Below the pieces are notes generated by a model. That model made no database searches. It had not been told where the DNA came from and saw only the letters and a program-made list of their open reading frames with translations. From NCBI GenBank assembly GCA_036522155.1, contig DATDGI010000106.1, positions 1 through 8,749 on the forward strand: a stretch of 8,749 nt of DNA, given 5' to 3'. The DNA comes from UBA9676 sp036522155 (GTDB lineage: Bacteria; Actinomycetota; Actinomycetes; Streptosporangiales; Streptosporangiaceae). Position numbers and translations under genes: made by a program. Of the stretch, positions 1 through 6,175 are shown in pieces (positions within the stretch are counted from its first letter, which is position 1; each line of letters begins with the position of its first letter).

Positions 1-291
1 GAAGCTGGATTTGCCGTTCTGCCTGGCTACGAGGACGAGGATGATCCGGAACCGGTAGCCGCCGCCTTGTGCGAGTTCAAGGGCGTGGATGGCGAGCCAC
101 CGCTGCCACGGTAGTAGCGGTTCGCCGATGAGTTCGGCGAAACTGGCGAGCTCATACCCGTGAGATGTGTGCCGGTTGAGCGGTCTTAGTGGTGGTGTCC
201 ACAGGCGCGGGGCCGTTTTGCCGTAGAGCTTCTTAGCGGCGGGTTTGCGCGCGGGCTTTGCGGAGCCTTTCGAGCTGGCCTTCTGGGGCAC
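1..291 (-). CDS. terL: Terminase large subunit, N-terminal part (runs off the window at position 1)
   Basis: This is the N-terminus of the ATPase/nuclease motor that packages phage DNA into the prohead. Reading the minus strand from a GTG at 291-289 gives 97 residues with no stop before the window edge. After a Lys/Ala/Ser-rich lead of about 25 residues comes WTPPLRPL (31-38), then LLPWQRWLAIHALEL (59-73), FRIILVLV (81-88) and ARQNGKSS (89-96). The last is a Walker A motif typical of actinophage large terminases. An in-frame stop at 303-301 leaves GTG 291 as the only ATG/GTG start in the visible part; GGGGGTGA about 9 bases upstream could serve as its ribosome site. The gene overlaps the end of the small subunit by 59 bases. 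The nuclease domain lies outside the window. The family call is confident; the exact start is less so. Confidence 0.9.
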   Translation of the reverse strand, partial: MPQKASSKGSAKPARKPAAKKLYGKTAPRLWTPPLRPLNRHTSHGYELASFAELIGEPLLPWQRWLAIHALELAQGGGYRFRIILVLVARQNGKSSF

Positions 292-565
292 TGGCCGGGG
301 TCACCCCCTTGGCGAGCCGCGCCCGGGCGGCTGGGGTGGCCCCGAGCTCGGTCAATGCGTCGAGCAGGAGGGGCATGAGCCACCGGGCGGCCCACGCCTG
401 GTCTGGCTGGCCGCGTGGTGCGTGGCCGGGGATGGCGTCGATGATCTGGGCGTACCGCTGGGCGATTTTGACGGCGGCGGCGTCGGAGCCGAGGAGGCCG
501 AGTCCGGCGATGGCCTGCTGGACGGCGGGCCAGAGGAGTTCGCTGGCGTCGCGGAGCGCGGTCAC
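233..565 (-). CDS. terS: Probable terminase small subunit
   Basis: This is a 110-residue protein immediately upstream of, and overlapping, the large terminase gene on the same strand, the usual place for the DNA-recognition subunit of the packaging complex. The sequence is mostly predicted helix: ASELLWPAVQQAIAGLGLL, then AAVKIAQRYAQIID, then a spacer (PGHAPRGQPDQ), then WLMPLLLDALTELGATPAAR and a basic tail ending KARAQTRR. The pattern of an Asp/Ala-Ala-Val-Lys-x-Ala-x-Arg-Tyr helix followed by a helix ending LGATPAAR resembles small terminase-type proteins of actinophages as I remember them; no classical HTH is obvious. The frame stays open to an ATG at 724, but GTG 565-563 sits 8 bases after a near-perfect AGGAGG, so I take it as the start. 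The upstream extension would also run through the hairpin and promoter-like region. Function is inferred from position and pattern. Confidence 0.75.
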   Translation of the reverse strand: MTALRDASELLWPAVQQAIAGLGLLGSDAAAVKIAQRYAQIIDAIPGHAPRGQPDQAWAARWLMPLLLDALTELGATPAARARLAKGVTPASAPEGQLERLRKARAQTRR

Positions 566-570
566 GGCTG

Positions 571-579
571 TCACCTCCT
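571..579 (-). promoter_or_regulatory. Strong ribosome binding site that sets the small terminase start
   Basis: On the minus strand these bases read AGGAGGTGA, a nine-base match to the anti-Shine-Dalgarno end of 16S rRNA. They are followed by cagcc and the GTG at 565-563. The AGGAGG core to GTG spacing is 8 bases. A second GTG lies inside the site itself (in-frame, two codons earlier) and is a less likely start. This argues against the 53-residue longer form beginning at 724. Confidence 0.8.
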
Positions 580-598
580 GTGCCTGACGGTCGTGTGG

Positions 599-628
599 TT
601 GTGATTGTGACAGGCGTGAGGCTACGAT
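599..628 (+). promoter_or_regulatory. Candidate promoter driving the plus-strand head operon
   Basis: TTGTGA (599-604), an 18-base spacer and TACGAT (623-628) resemble -35 and -10 hexamers, each matching the sigma70/HrdB consensus at four of six positions. The TTGTGA is repeated in tandem at 605-610. The element lies in the gap between the divergent terminase and portal operons, where a plus-strand promoter is needed. If it is real, transcription would begin near 635, immediately before the stem-loop at 639-670, and the ATG at 627 could not start the next gene. No convincing minus-strand promoter was found in the same gap. Confidence 0.45.
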
Positions 629-638
629 GGCCGCAGTC

Positions 639-670
639 AGCCCGCCCGGCATGGCAACGCCGGGCGGGCT
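639..670 (+). terminator. Perfect 12-bp stem-loop, terminator- or attenuator-like
   Basis: The arm AGCCCGCCCGGC (639-650) is exactly complementary to GCCGGGCGGGCT (659-670) around the 8-base loop atggcaac. On the plus strand it is followed by ttgctg, only a weak U tract; on the minus strand by ctgactg, none. It could end stray plus-strand transcription, act as an attenuator after the promoter-like element, or protect the 5' end of the head-operon mRNA. The stem itself is certain from the sequence; the role is inference. Confidence 0.55.
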
Positions 671-710
671 TTGCTGTGCCGGGCGGCCGAACGTCGCATC
701 TGGGGTGTGT

Positions 711-950
711 GTGGCTGCTGTCACCGCTGGCCGTCCGCGCCGGTCGCTGCTGGGCCTGGTCGCTGATGCGCTGACGCGGCGGGCGCGTGCGAAGGGCCGC
801 GTGTCGCGGGTGGCGTCACTGGTCAGTGATCATGCGATGACGGTGGCGGCGATGGCCGCGATCGACACCGGCATGTTCCATCTGGGCGCCGTGGCTGGCT
901 GGTGCGCGGTGGGTGTGTCGCTGCTGATCATCGACCTGAAACTGGACTGA
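711..950 (+). CDS. Small membrane-anchored protein upstream of the portal
   Basis: This is a 79-residue protein with a basic N-terminal half (RPRRSLL, LTRRARAKGRVSRV) and a hydrophobic C-terminal half. The segment from about MTVAAMAAIDTG to AVAGWCAVGVSLLIIDLKLD contains one clear membrane span near the C-terminus and a weaker one before it. A short basic protein with a C-terminal hydrophobic anchor directly before the portal occurs in many actinophages, but I know of no assigned function. The open frame extends back to ATG 627. I prefer GTG 711 (79 aa) because GGGG lies five bases upstream and the earlier part overlaps the promoter-like element and runs through the 12-bp stem-loop; GTG 705 is also possible. 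It ends 28 bases before the portal ATG and is probably co-transcribed with it. Confidence 0.6.
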   Translation: MAAVTAGRPRRSLLGLVADALTRRARAKGRVSRVASLVSDHAMTVAAMAAIDTGMFHLGAVAGWCAVGVSLLIIDLKLD

Positions 951-978
951 CGGTGCGCAGGCTGGGCGGCGGCGGCTG

Positions 979-2397
979 ATGGGCTCGCTGCTGGGCAAGG
1001 CGCTGCGCAACGCGGCCCCGGTGCCGATCGGCGATTCGACGGCGCTGTACTCGCTGCCGGGCCTGGCGATGGGCGGCTCCCCCGACGAAGCGCTGATGCG
1101 GACGTACGGGACCAACGGGACGGTGTTCGCCAACGTCGGCCTGCTGGCGTCGGCGACGGCGGGGCCGGTGTGGAAGCTGTTCCGCTCGGCGCCGCAGGAC
1201 GGCCGGCAACGCTACACCACCTCCGACCAGGGCAGCGACAACCGGACCGAGGTGATCAAGCATCAGGCGCTGTCGGTGCTGATGCAGCCGGCGTCGATGA
1301 CGGTGGGCGGCCGGACGATGAACTTCTGGTCCCGGATGTCCCTGTTCGAAATCTCCACGCTGTGGATGGAGCTGACCGGCAAGTCGCACTGGGTCGTCGA
1401 GTACGACCCGCGGGCGTCGTTCCCGGTGGGTTTGTGGCCGGTGCGGCCGGACCGGATGACACCGGTCCCGGACCGTGACGCCTACCTGAAGGGCTGGGTG
1501 TACACGGCGCCGGACGGGCGGGAGAAGATTCCGCTGCGTCCCGACGAAGTGATCTACAACCGGTACCCGGACCCGCTGGACGTGTACGGCGGCACTGGGC
1601 CGATCGGGTCGGTGCTGGTGGACATCGACGCGGCCCGGTACGCGGCCGAGTGGCAGCGGAACTTTTTCATCAACTCGGCGGAGCCGGGCGGCGTCCTGCA
1701 GGCCGACCACACGCTGTCCGATGAGGAGTACAACGCGCTGACGAACCGGTGGCGGGAGACGCACAAGGGTGTGTCCCGGTCGCACCGGATCGCGCTGCTC
1801 GAAGCCGGGGTCACGTGGGTGCAGACGCACCAGTCGATGAAGGACATGGACTTCGGCGGGCTGCGCCTGTCCAGCCGCGACATCATCCGCGAGGCGCTGC
1901 GGATGCACAAGGTGATGACCGGTGTCACCGACGACGTGAACCGGGCGAACGCGCAGACCGGCGAGGAGGTGTTCGCCTCCTGGCTGGTGCAGCCGCGGCT
2001 GGAACGGTGGCGTGACGTCCTGAACTACCAGTTCCTGCCCCTGTTCGGCGCAACCGGCCAGGGGTACGAGTTCGACTTCGTGCTGCCGATGCCCCGCAAC
2101 CGGGAGCAGGACAACGCCGAGCTGAAAACCAAGGCCGAGGCGGCGATGTCGCTGGTCATAGCGGGCTACGACCAGCATGACGTGCTGCTCGCGGTCGGCC
2201 TGCCGGACATGAAGACGGCGCTGCGGCTGGCTGACGTGCCGGCGCTGCCGCCCCGCTGGACGGTGCCGATGGCCGCGCCCGCGCCGGCGGGGGAGAACCC
2301 GGAGGGCGGCGGCGAGGCCGGTACCGCTGATGAGCAGGCCCAGGCGCGGATGCGCGCCCTGGCGGCTTTCAACCGCGGGCGGGTGATGGTCAGGTGA
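979..2397 (+). CDS. HK97-type phage portal protein
   Basis: A 472-residue portal, the dodecameric ring at one head vertex through which DNA is packaged and to which the tail attaches. Recognisable family features in order are: NGTVFANVGLLASATAGPVW (46-65), a helix-rich FWSRMSLFEISTLWMELTGKS (116-136), VGLWPVRPDRMTPV (150-163), the PDEVIYNRYPDPLDVYGGTG stretch (188-207), and the stem/clip region with EWQRNFFINSAEPGGVL (224-240). The late part has RLSSRDIIREALRMHKVMTGV (296-316) and WLVQPRLERWRDVLN (335-349). The length fits the HK97/PF04860 type. The C-terminus (about 430-470) is Pro/Gly/Ala/Glu-rich and probably flexible. ATG 979 has no strong ribosome site, suggesting coupling to the small gene upstream. 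Its TGA overlaps the protease GTG by four bases. Confidence 0.95.
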   Translation: MGSLLGKALRNAAPVPIGDSTALYSLPGLAMGGSPDEALMRTYGTNGTVFANVGLLASATAGPVWKLFRSAPQDGRQRYTTSDQGSDNRTEVIKHQALSVLMQPASMTVGGRTMNFWSRMSLFEISTLWMELTGKSHWVVEYDPRASFPVGLWPVRPDRMTPVPDRDAYLKGWVYTAPDGREKIPLRPDEVIYNRYPDPLDVYGGTGPIGSVLVDIDAARYAAEWQRNFFINSAEPGGVLQADHTLSDEEYNALTNRWRETHKGVSRSHRIALLEAGVTWVQTHQSMKDMDFGGLRLSSRDIIREALRMHKVMTGVTDDVNRANAQTGEEVFASWLVQPRLERWRDVLNYQFLPLFGATGQGYEFDFVLPMPRNREQDNAELKTKAEAAMSLVIAGYDQHDVLLAVGLPDMKTALRLADVPALPPRWTVPMAAPAPAGENPEGGGEAGTADEQAQARMRALAAFNRGRVMVR

Positions 2398-3449
2398 AAC
2401 GCGGCGACGGCTGGTACCGGATTCAGAACGCGGCCAGCGGGCCCGCGCGGGTGGACATTTACGACGAGATCGGCGCGGACCCGTGGGGTGGCGGGGTGTC
2501 GGCGTCGGCGTTCGCCGCCGACCTGGCGAAGGTGGAGGGCGACGTCGAGGTTCACATCAACTCGCCGGGCGGCAACGTGTTCGACGGCCTGGCGATCTAC
2601 AACGCGCTCGCTTCGCGGCCGGGGAATGTGACGACGGTCGTTGACGGCCTGGCAGCCAGCGCGGCGTCGTTCGTCGCGCAGGCGGGCCGGTCGCGGGTCA
2701 TCTCACCGGGGGCGATGGTGATGATCCACGACGCGCAGGGGATGGCGCTGGGTGACGCGGCGACGATGCGGGAGACCGCTGACCTGCTGGACAAGGCGTC
2801 GGGGAACCTGGCGGGCATCTACGCGGCGCACACCGGCCGGCCGGCCGGTGGCTGGCGGGACGCGATGCGCGCGGAGACCTGGTACACCGCGGATGAGGCG
2901 GTGGAGGCGGGCCTGGCGGACCGGCTGGCTGAGCGGCCGGCGGCGAAGTCCGCGGCGGCGCTCGCCGCGAAGTGGGCGGCCGAGCTGCGGAACGTGGCGC
3001 CACGCGAGGACGGCGCCCCGGCCCCGGCGGCGCCGCCGGAGGCGCTGACCGGCGAGGAGATCACCGCCGTCCGGCAGTTGCTGAACGCGGCGGTGGACGA
3101 GTCGGCGTGGGACGGCCCAGCCGCCATGAGCGCCGCGTCGAAGGCAGACGACCCGGCAGCCGCGCTCAGCGCGATCTGCGCCGGGAAACGCGACGGCGAC
3201 CCCGCCACCCAGGCCGCACACGCACTGCCCCACCACAAGCACCAGGGCGACCCGCCGAACCGGGCCGGCGTGTCCGCCGCCCTCGGCCGGATCGGCGGCA
3301 CGCAGGGGCTGACGAACAAGGCCGCCGCGCAGGCGCACCTGGAAGCCCACCGCGGCGCGATGGGCAGCGGCAGCACAGACGACCACGCCGATCTCATGCC
3401 GGCGTGGCTGACCAAGGCACTCACCGCTAAGGAGGCGGCAGGCCAATGA
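2394..3449 (+). CDS. ClpP-type prohead maturation protease with an extra C-terminal domain
   Basis: A 351-residue protein. Residues about 15-195 are a ClpP-fold serine protease: VEVHINSPGGNVFDGLAIYN (51-70), nucleophile Ser89 in GLAASAAS, His112 in MIHDAQG, and ETWYTADEAVEAGLAD (161-176). Aligned by eye to E. coli ClpP, Glu161 replaces the catalytic Asp of DRFLSA. In HK97-type phages such enzymes cut scaffold and capsid N-termini inside the prohead, and its place between portal and capsid fits. After an Ala/Pro linker (200-220), residues about 235-322 form a second, His/Gly-rich domain with DESAWDGPAAMSAASK, ALPHHKHQGDPPN and TQGLTNKAAAQAHLEAHR. I recall similar modules in phage head proteins but no established function; a scaffold or targeting role is a guess. 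The GTG start overlaps the portal stop (GTGA), and its TGA overlaps the capsid ATG (ATGA). Confidence 0.9.
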   Translation: MKRGDGWYRIQNAASGPARVDIYDEIGADPWGGGVSASAFAADLAKVEGDVEVHINSPGGNVFDGLAIYNALASRPGNVTTVVDGLAASAASFVAQAGRSRVISPGAMVMIHDAQGMALGDAATMRETADLLDKASGNLAGIYAAHTGRPAGGWRDAMRAETWYTADEAVEAGLADRLAERPAAKSAAALAAKWAAELRNVAPREDGAPAPAAPPEALTGEEITAVRQLLNAAVDESAWDGPAAMSAASKADDPAAALSAICAGKRDGDPATQAAHALPHHKHQGDPPNRAGVSAALGRIGGTQGLTNKAAAQAHLEAHRGAMGSGSTDDHADLMPAWLTKALTAKEAAGQ

Positions 3450-4837
3450 CCAAGGTGAACGCACCCACCTCCCCGGCGGGACTGCAGGAAGACCTGAACG
3501 ACCCGGAGAAGTTCAAGGCGATCTGGGAGGCCGGCCCGGACGGGCTCAAGGCTTACATCCAGGGCTACGCGGGCGAGTTCGCCAAGGCTGACCGCGGTGA
3601 CGTGGATGAGCAGATTCGCGGCCAGGTGGGTGAGCAGCTGGGCCCGGCGATCCAGTCGGCGATGGGTGACTACCTGAAGGAGCACCCGGTCGCGTCGCCG
3701 GCCGCGGCGGTGCGTGCCGTGACCACACCGAACACCCCCGCCGGGCGGGCGCTGTACCACCCGGACGCGCTCGGGAACAAGCTCGAAGGCATTTTCGACT
3801 CCCCGGCTGAGCTGTTCCAGGCGCTGCTGGGCAGCCCGCGCACCAGGGCCCGGCTGGCGGCCAAGACCGCCGCCTACCAGCAGATCGTGAACTCGTTCGG
3901 CTCTGAGGTGCCCGACGCGGGCGGGTTCCTGATCCCTGAGGTGCTGCGGTCGGAAATCCTGTCGGTGGCGCTGGAGACCGCCGTGGTGCGGCCGCGGGCG
4001 ACGGTGATCCCGATGAACTCGCTGCGGGTGCCGATCCCCATCCTGGACGACACCAGCCACGTGTCCAACGTGTTCGGTGGCGTCCAGTGGTACTGGACGG
4101 AGGAGGCCGCGGCGCTTACCGAGTCGCAGGCCACCTTCGGCCGGGTCGTGCTGGATGCGAAGAAGCTGACCGCTTACGCGGCGGTGCCGAACGAGCTGAT
4201 GGATGACGCGCCGGCGTTCAACGGGTTCCTGGGGGCGAAGTTCCCGCAGGCCATCGCGTTCGGCGAGGACGTGGCGTTCTTCAACGGGACCGGTGTGGGT
4301 GAGCCGATGGGGTTCATCAACGCCGAATGCTCGGTGTCAGTGGCCAAGCAGGCCGGGCAGGCGACGAACACGATCGTGTGGGAGAACATCGTCGGCCAGT
4401 ACGCCCAGATGCTCCCCACCAGCCTTGGCCGTGCGGTGTGGATCGCCAACATCAACACGTTCCCCGAACTCGCCACGATGGCTTTGAGCGTGGGCACCGG
4501 CGGTGGCCCGGTGTGGATCGGGTCGGGTTACGACCCGGGGAACTCGGGGTCGGTGGCACCGCCGGCGACGATCCTTGGCCGGCCGCTGATCTTCACCGAG
4601 AAGCCGCCGGGCCTGACCACCACCGGCGACATCGTGTTCGCCGACCTGTCGTACTACCTGATCGGCGACCGGATGGCGATGACCGCCATGACCAGCGACC
4701 AGTTCCTGTTCTCGACCGACAAGATCGCCTTCCGGGTGATCGAGCGTGTCGACGGCCGCCCGTGGCTGCAGAGCGCGATCACGCCGCACAACGGCACCCA
4801 GACCCTTTCCCCGTTCGTCCAGATCGCAACCCGCTAG
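3446..4837 (+). CDS. Major capsid protein, HK97 fold
   Basis: The 463-residue shell protein. AAGGAGG at 3429-3435 lies 10 bases before ATG 3446, the strongest ribosome site in the head operon up to this point, as expected for the most abundant product. Residues 1 to about 150 are charged and helical (LQEDLNDPEKFKAIWEAG, EQIRGQVGEQLGPAIQ, AELFQALLGS) and look like the delta/scaffold region removed by the neighbouring protease. The HK97 core starts near VPDAGGFLIPEVLRSEIL (155-172), followed by RVPIPILDD (194-202), WTEEAAALTESQATFGRVVL (217-236), VPNELMDDAP (247-256), AFFNGTGVGEPMGFIN (277-292) and WIANINTFPELATM (332-345). It ends with FRVIERVDGRPWLQSAITP (429-447). Length and motifs fit PF05065. 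The cleavage site is not identified from the sequence. Confidence 0.95.
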   Translation: MTKVNAPTSPAGLQEDLNDPEKFKAIWEAGPDGLKAYIQGYAGEFAKADRGDVDEQIRGQVGEQLGPAIQSAMGDYLKEHPVASPAAAVRAVTTPNTPAGRALYHPDALGNKLEGIFDSPAELFQALLGSPRTRARLAAKTAAYQQIVNSFGSEVPDAGGFLIPEVLRSEILSVALETAVVRPRATVIPMNSLRVPIPILDDTSHVSNVFGGVQWYWTEEAAALTESQATFGRVVLDAKKLTAYAAVPNELMDDAPAFNGFLGAKFPQAIAFGEDVAFFNGTGVGEPMGFINAECSVSVAKQAGQATNTIVWENIVGQYAQMLPTSLGRAVWIANINTFPELATMALSVGTGGGPVWIGSGYDPGNSGSVAPPATILGRPLIFTEKPPGLTTTGDIVFADLSYYLIGDRMAMTAMTSDQFLFSTDKIAFRVIERVDGRPWLQSAITPHNGTQTLSPFVQIATR

Positions 4838-4845
4838 CCCGTGTA

Positions 4846-4873
4846 GGGGCCGGGCAATGAACCCCCCGGCCCC
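4846..4873 (+). terminator. Stem-loop after the capsid gene (9 bp)
   Basis: GGGGCCGGG (4846-4854) pairs exactly with CCCGGCCCC (4865-4873) around a 10-base loop. It begins nine bases after the capsid stop. No T run follows, so it is not a classical intrinsic terminator. It may act as a partial terminator or a 3' stabiliser that raises capsid mRNA relative to downstream genes. The role is inferred. Confidence 0.4.
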
Positions 4874-4883
4874 GAGTGAGCAA

Positions 4884-4905
4884 GCCCGGCAGTGGCACCC
4901 CGGGC
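4884..4905 (+). other. Second stem-loop in the gap after the capsid gene (6 bp)
   Basis: GCCCGG (4884-4889) pairs with CCGGGC (4900-4905) around a 10-base loop, 10 bases after the first stem-loop. No T run follows. By itself a 6-bp GC stem is unremarkable in DNA of this composition; it is listed because it forms a tandem pair with the preceding one in the longest non-coding gap of the plus-strand operon. Confidence 0.3.
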
Positions 4906-4941
4906 CCAAGACACCAGCCAACTGACAGTTAGGAACCGGCA

Positions 4942-5376
4942 ATGGCAGGAATGGTTGGCCTCGGGCGTGTCTGCGACGCGATCCTCAGCTTCTCCGGCGT
5001 GATCTTCAAGTTCCGCCACGCATCCGCGGTGTCGTTCTACTTCACCGGCGACGACACGATCACCATCACGGTCGGCAGTTCACACGCGACGGCGGCGACG
5101 TCGCCGGGGAACATCATCACCTACTTCTGGACGGACTCCAGCAACGGCGCCCGGTCGGCGGTGTGGGCGAAGGTCACGCAGGCCGGGGCGAACACGGTGA
5201 CCACGGCGACCGACATCGGCTGCTGGGTGACGGTGTTCACGTCGCAGATCGCGGACCCGAACAACTACATCAAGGCCGTCCTGACGAACAACGACGGGGC
5301 GAACGGGAACGTGGCGATCCTGCACGACCTGACCGTCCAGCGGACGCCGGCGAACCTCGAAATCCCCAACGCCTAG
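4942..5376 (+). CDS. Small beta-rich protein after the capsid; candidate head decoration protein
   Basis: A 144-residue protein I cannot assign to a named family. It has no signal peptide or charged helices and is rich in Thr, Ser, Val, Ala and Asn in alternating patterns (ASAVSFYFTGDDTITITVGS; then AVWAKVTQAGANTVTTATD; WVTVFTSQI; KAVLTNNDGANGNVAILHDL), suggesting a beta-sandwich. The stretch NIITYFWTDSSNGARSAVW is its most distinctive part. It directly follows the major capsid gene, where phages often encode a decoration or head-stabilising protein, so a virion surface role is plausible but unproven. ATG 4942 is chosen because AGGA lies seven bases upstream. The gap before it (4838-4941) contains two stem-loops, so its expression level may differ from that of the capsid gene. 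Confidence 0.75.
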   Translation: MAGMVGLGRVCDAILSFSGVIFKFRHASAVSFYFTGDDTITITVGSSHATAATSPGNIITYFWTDSSNGARSAVWAKVTQAGANTVTTATDIGCWVTVFTSQIADPNNYIKAVLTNNDGANGNVAILHDLTVQRTPANLEIPNA

Positions 5377-5391
5377 GAAGGCAGTCCTGCC

Positions 5392-5868
5392 ATGAGTGTG
5401 ATCCTTCAGGGCTACCAGCTGGACCGGCTGAACTTCGGCACGCAGGTCATCAAGGCGGCGCAGGCGTTCCCGCAGACGCAGACCCTGACCCTGTACACCG
5501 TCACCGGCGGCCTCATCCTGGTCACCGCCCTCATCGGCCAGGTGACGACCGCGACCACGACCGACCCGGGGCTGACCCTCGGCTGCGGCACGCCCACCGT
5601 GGGCGGCACCCTCGACACTGACGGGATCGCCACCACCACGGCCCTGACCAGCGCCGAGGTCGGCACTCTGGTGACGGTCGCGGCGTCGTCGGGGCTGCCC
5701 GGCGCGCTGGTCGTCGGGACGCTGGCTGGCAGTGCCGCGTTCCTGGCGGGGGCACCGTTCGTGGTGAACTCCGGCACGATCACGTGGACCACCTCGGCCA
5801 GCCACGCCGGCCAGATGAAGTGGTGGCTGTCCTACGTCCCGATCGACATCGGCGCGAGCGTGAGCTGA
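5392..5868 (+). CDS. Conserved-type phage virion protein, Val/Thr/Ala/Gly-rich
   Basis: A 158-residue protein with a pattern seen in many actinophage structural modules. It opens with an N-terminal lead (MSVILQGYQLDRLNFGTQ). TLTLYTVTGGLILVTALIGQ follows and reads as beta strands rather than a membrane span, because of its Thr/Gly content. A long Thr/Ala/Gly-rich middle with two neighbouring DPGLTLGCGTPTVGG-type loops comes next, and it closes with MKWWLSYVPIDIGASVS. Homologues as I remember them are annotated as hypothetical or minor structural proteins, so the role is inferred: a virion component, perhaps head decoration given its distance from tail genes. AGGAAGG (5375-5381) overlaps the stop of the previous gene and precedes ATG 5392 by 10 bases. 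The spacer GGCAgtccTGCC (5380-5391) could form a small hairpin that brings the two closer. Confidence 0.75.
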   Translation: MSVILQGYQLDRLNFGTQVIKAAQAFPQTQTLTLYTVTGGLILVTALIGQVTTATTTDPGLTLGCGTPTVGGTLDTDGIATTTALTSAEVGTLVTVAASSGLPGALVVGTLAGSAAFLAGAPFVVNSGTITWTTSASHAGQMKWWLSYVPIDIGASVS

Positions 5869-5883
5869 CCTGGAAGGGGCTGA

Positions 5884-6171
5884 ATGAGCCAGGGAGATAC
5901 CCCGCAGTCGGCGACGCTGGCGAACGTCGCCTCATCGGCGACGAACGTCAGCGTGTTCGCCGCGGCGGCCGGGCACGTCAACGGCCGCACCGTCTACAAC
6001 GACTCGACGCAGGTGCTGTACCTGAAGTTCGGGGCGACCGCGTCGGCGACGTCGCACACGGTGCAGATCGGCCCGGGCGGCTACTACGAGTTCCCGGCGC
6101 CGGTCTACAGCGGTGAGGCCGACGGGCTGTGGGCGTCGGCGAACGGCAGCGCACGGCTGACGAGCTGGTGA
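5884..6171 (+). CDS. Small conserved phage structural protein (95 aa)
   Basis: A compact 95-residue protein with the recognisable pattern NVASSATNVSVFAAAAG, then GRTVYNDSTQVLYLKFGATAS, HTVQIGPGGYYEFPAPVYSG, and a C-terminal GLWASANGSARLTSW. Proteins with this YNDS...LYLKxGATAS...GGYYE...G.W...G.A design are widespread among tailed phages and look like one small beta-barrel domain. I know of no firmly assigned function; attachment to a larger virion component or a decoration role is likely from context. GGAAGGGG (5872-5879) lies four bases before ATG 5884, and the previous gene stops 15 bases upstream, so the genes are in one transcription unit. The next gene starts four bases after its stop. 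Confidence 0.75.
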   Translation: MSQGDTPQSATLANVASSATNVSVFAAAAGHVNGRTVYNDSTQVLYLKFGATASATSHTVQIGPGGYYEFPAPVYSGEADGLWASANGSARLTSW

Positions 6172-6175
6172 CCTG

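Noticed and set aside
566..724. Upstream extension of the small terminase to ATG 724 (163 aa)
   Set aside because: A near-perfect AGGAGGTGA at 579-571 points to GTG 565, and the extension passes through the hairpin and the promoter-like element.
928..2178. 416-residue open frame on the minus strand
   Set aside because: It lies antisense to the confidently identified portal gene; its His/Arg/Val-rich, low-complexity composition is typical of a reverse frame in high-GC coding DNA.
2819..4060. 413-residue open frame on the minus strand
   Set aside because: Antisense to the protease and capsid genes, with no recognisable motif and a composition expected of a GC shadow.
4327..4860. 177-residue plus-strand frame inside the capsid gene
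   Set aside because: Out-of-frame with the capsid protein, Arg/His/Asp/Pro-rich, and without a ribosome site.
5420..5570. Membrane span in the 158-residue protein (TLTLYTVTGGLILVTALIGQ)
   Set aside because: The segment is Thr/Gly-rich and fits alternating beta strands of a virion protein better than a lipid-spanning helix.
5080..5805. 241-residue open frame on the minus strand
   Set aside because: Antisense to two genes with good ribosome sites; Arg/Gly-rich shadow composition.
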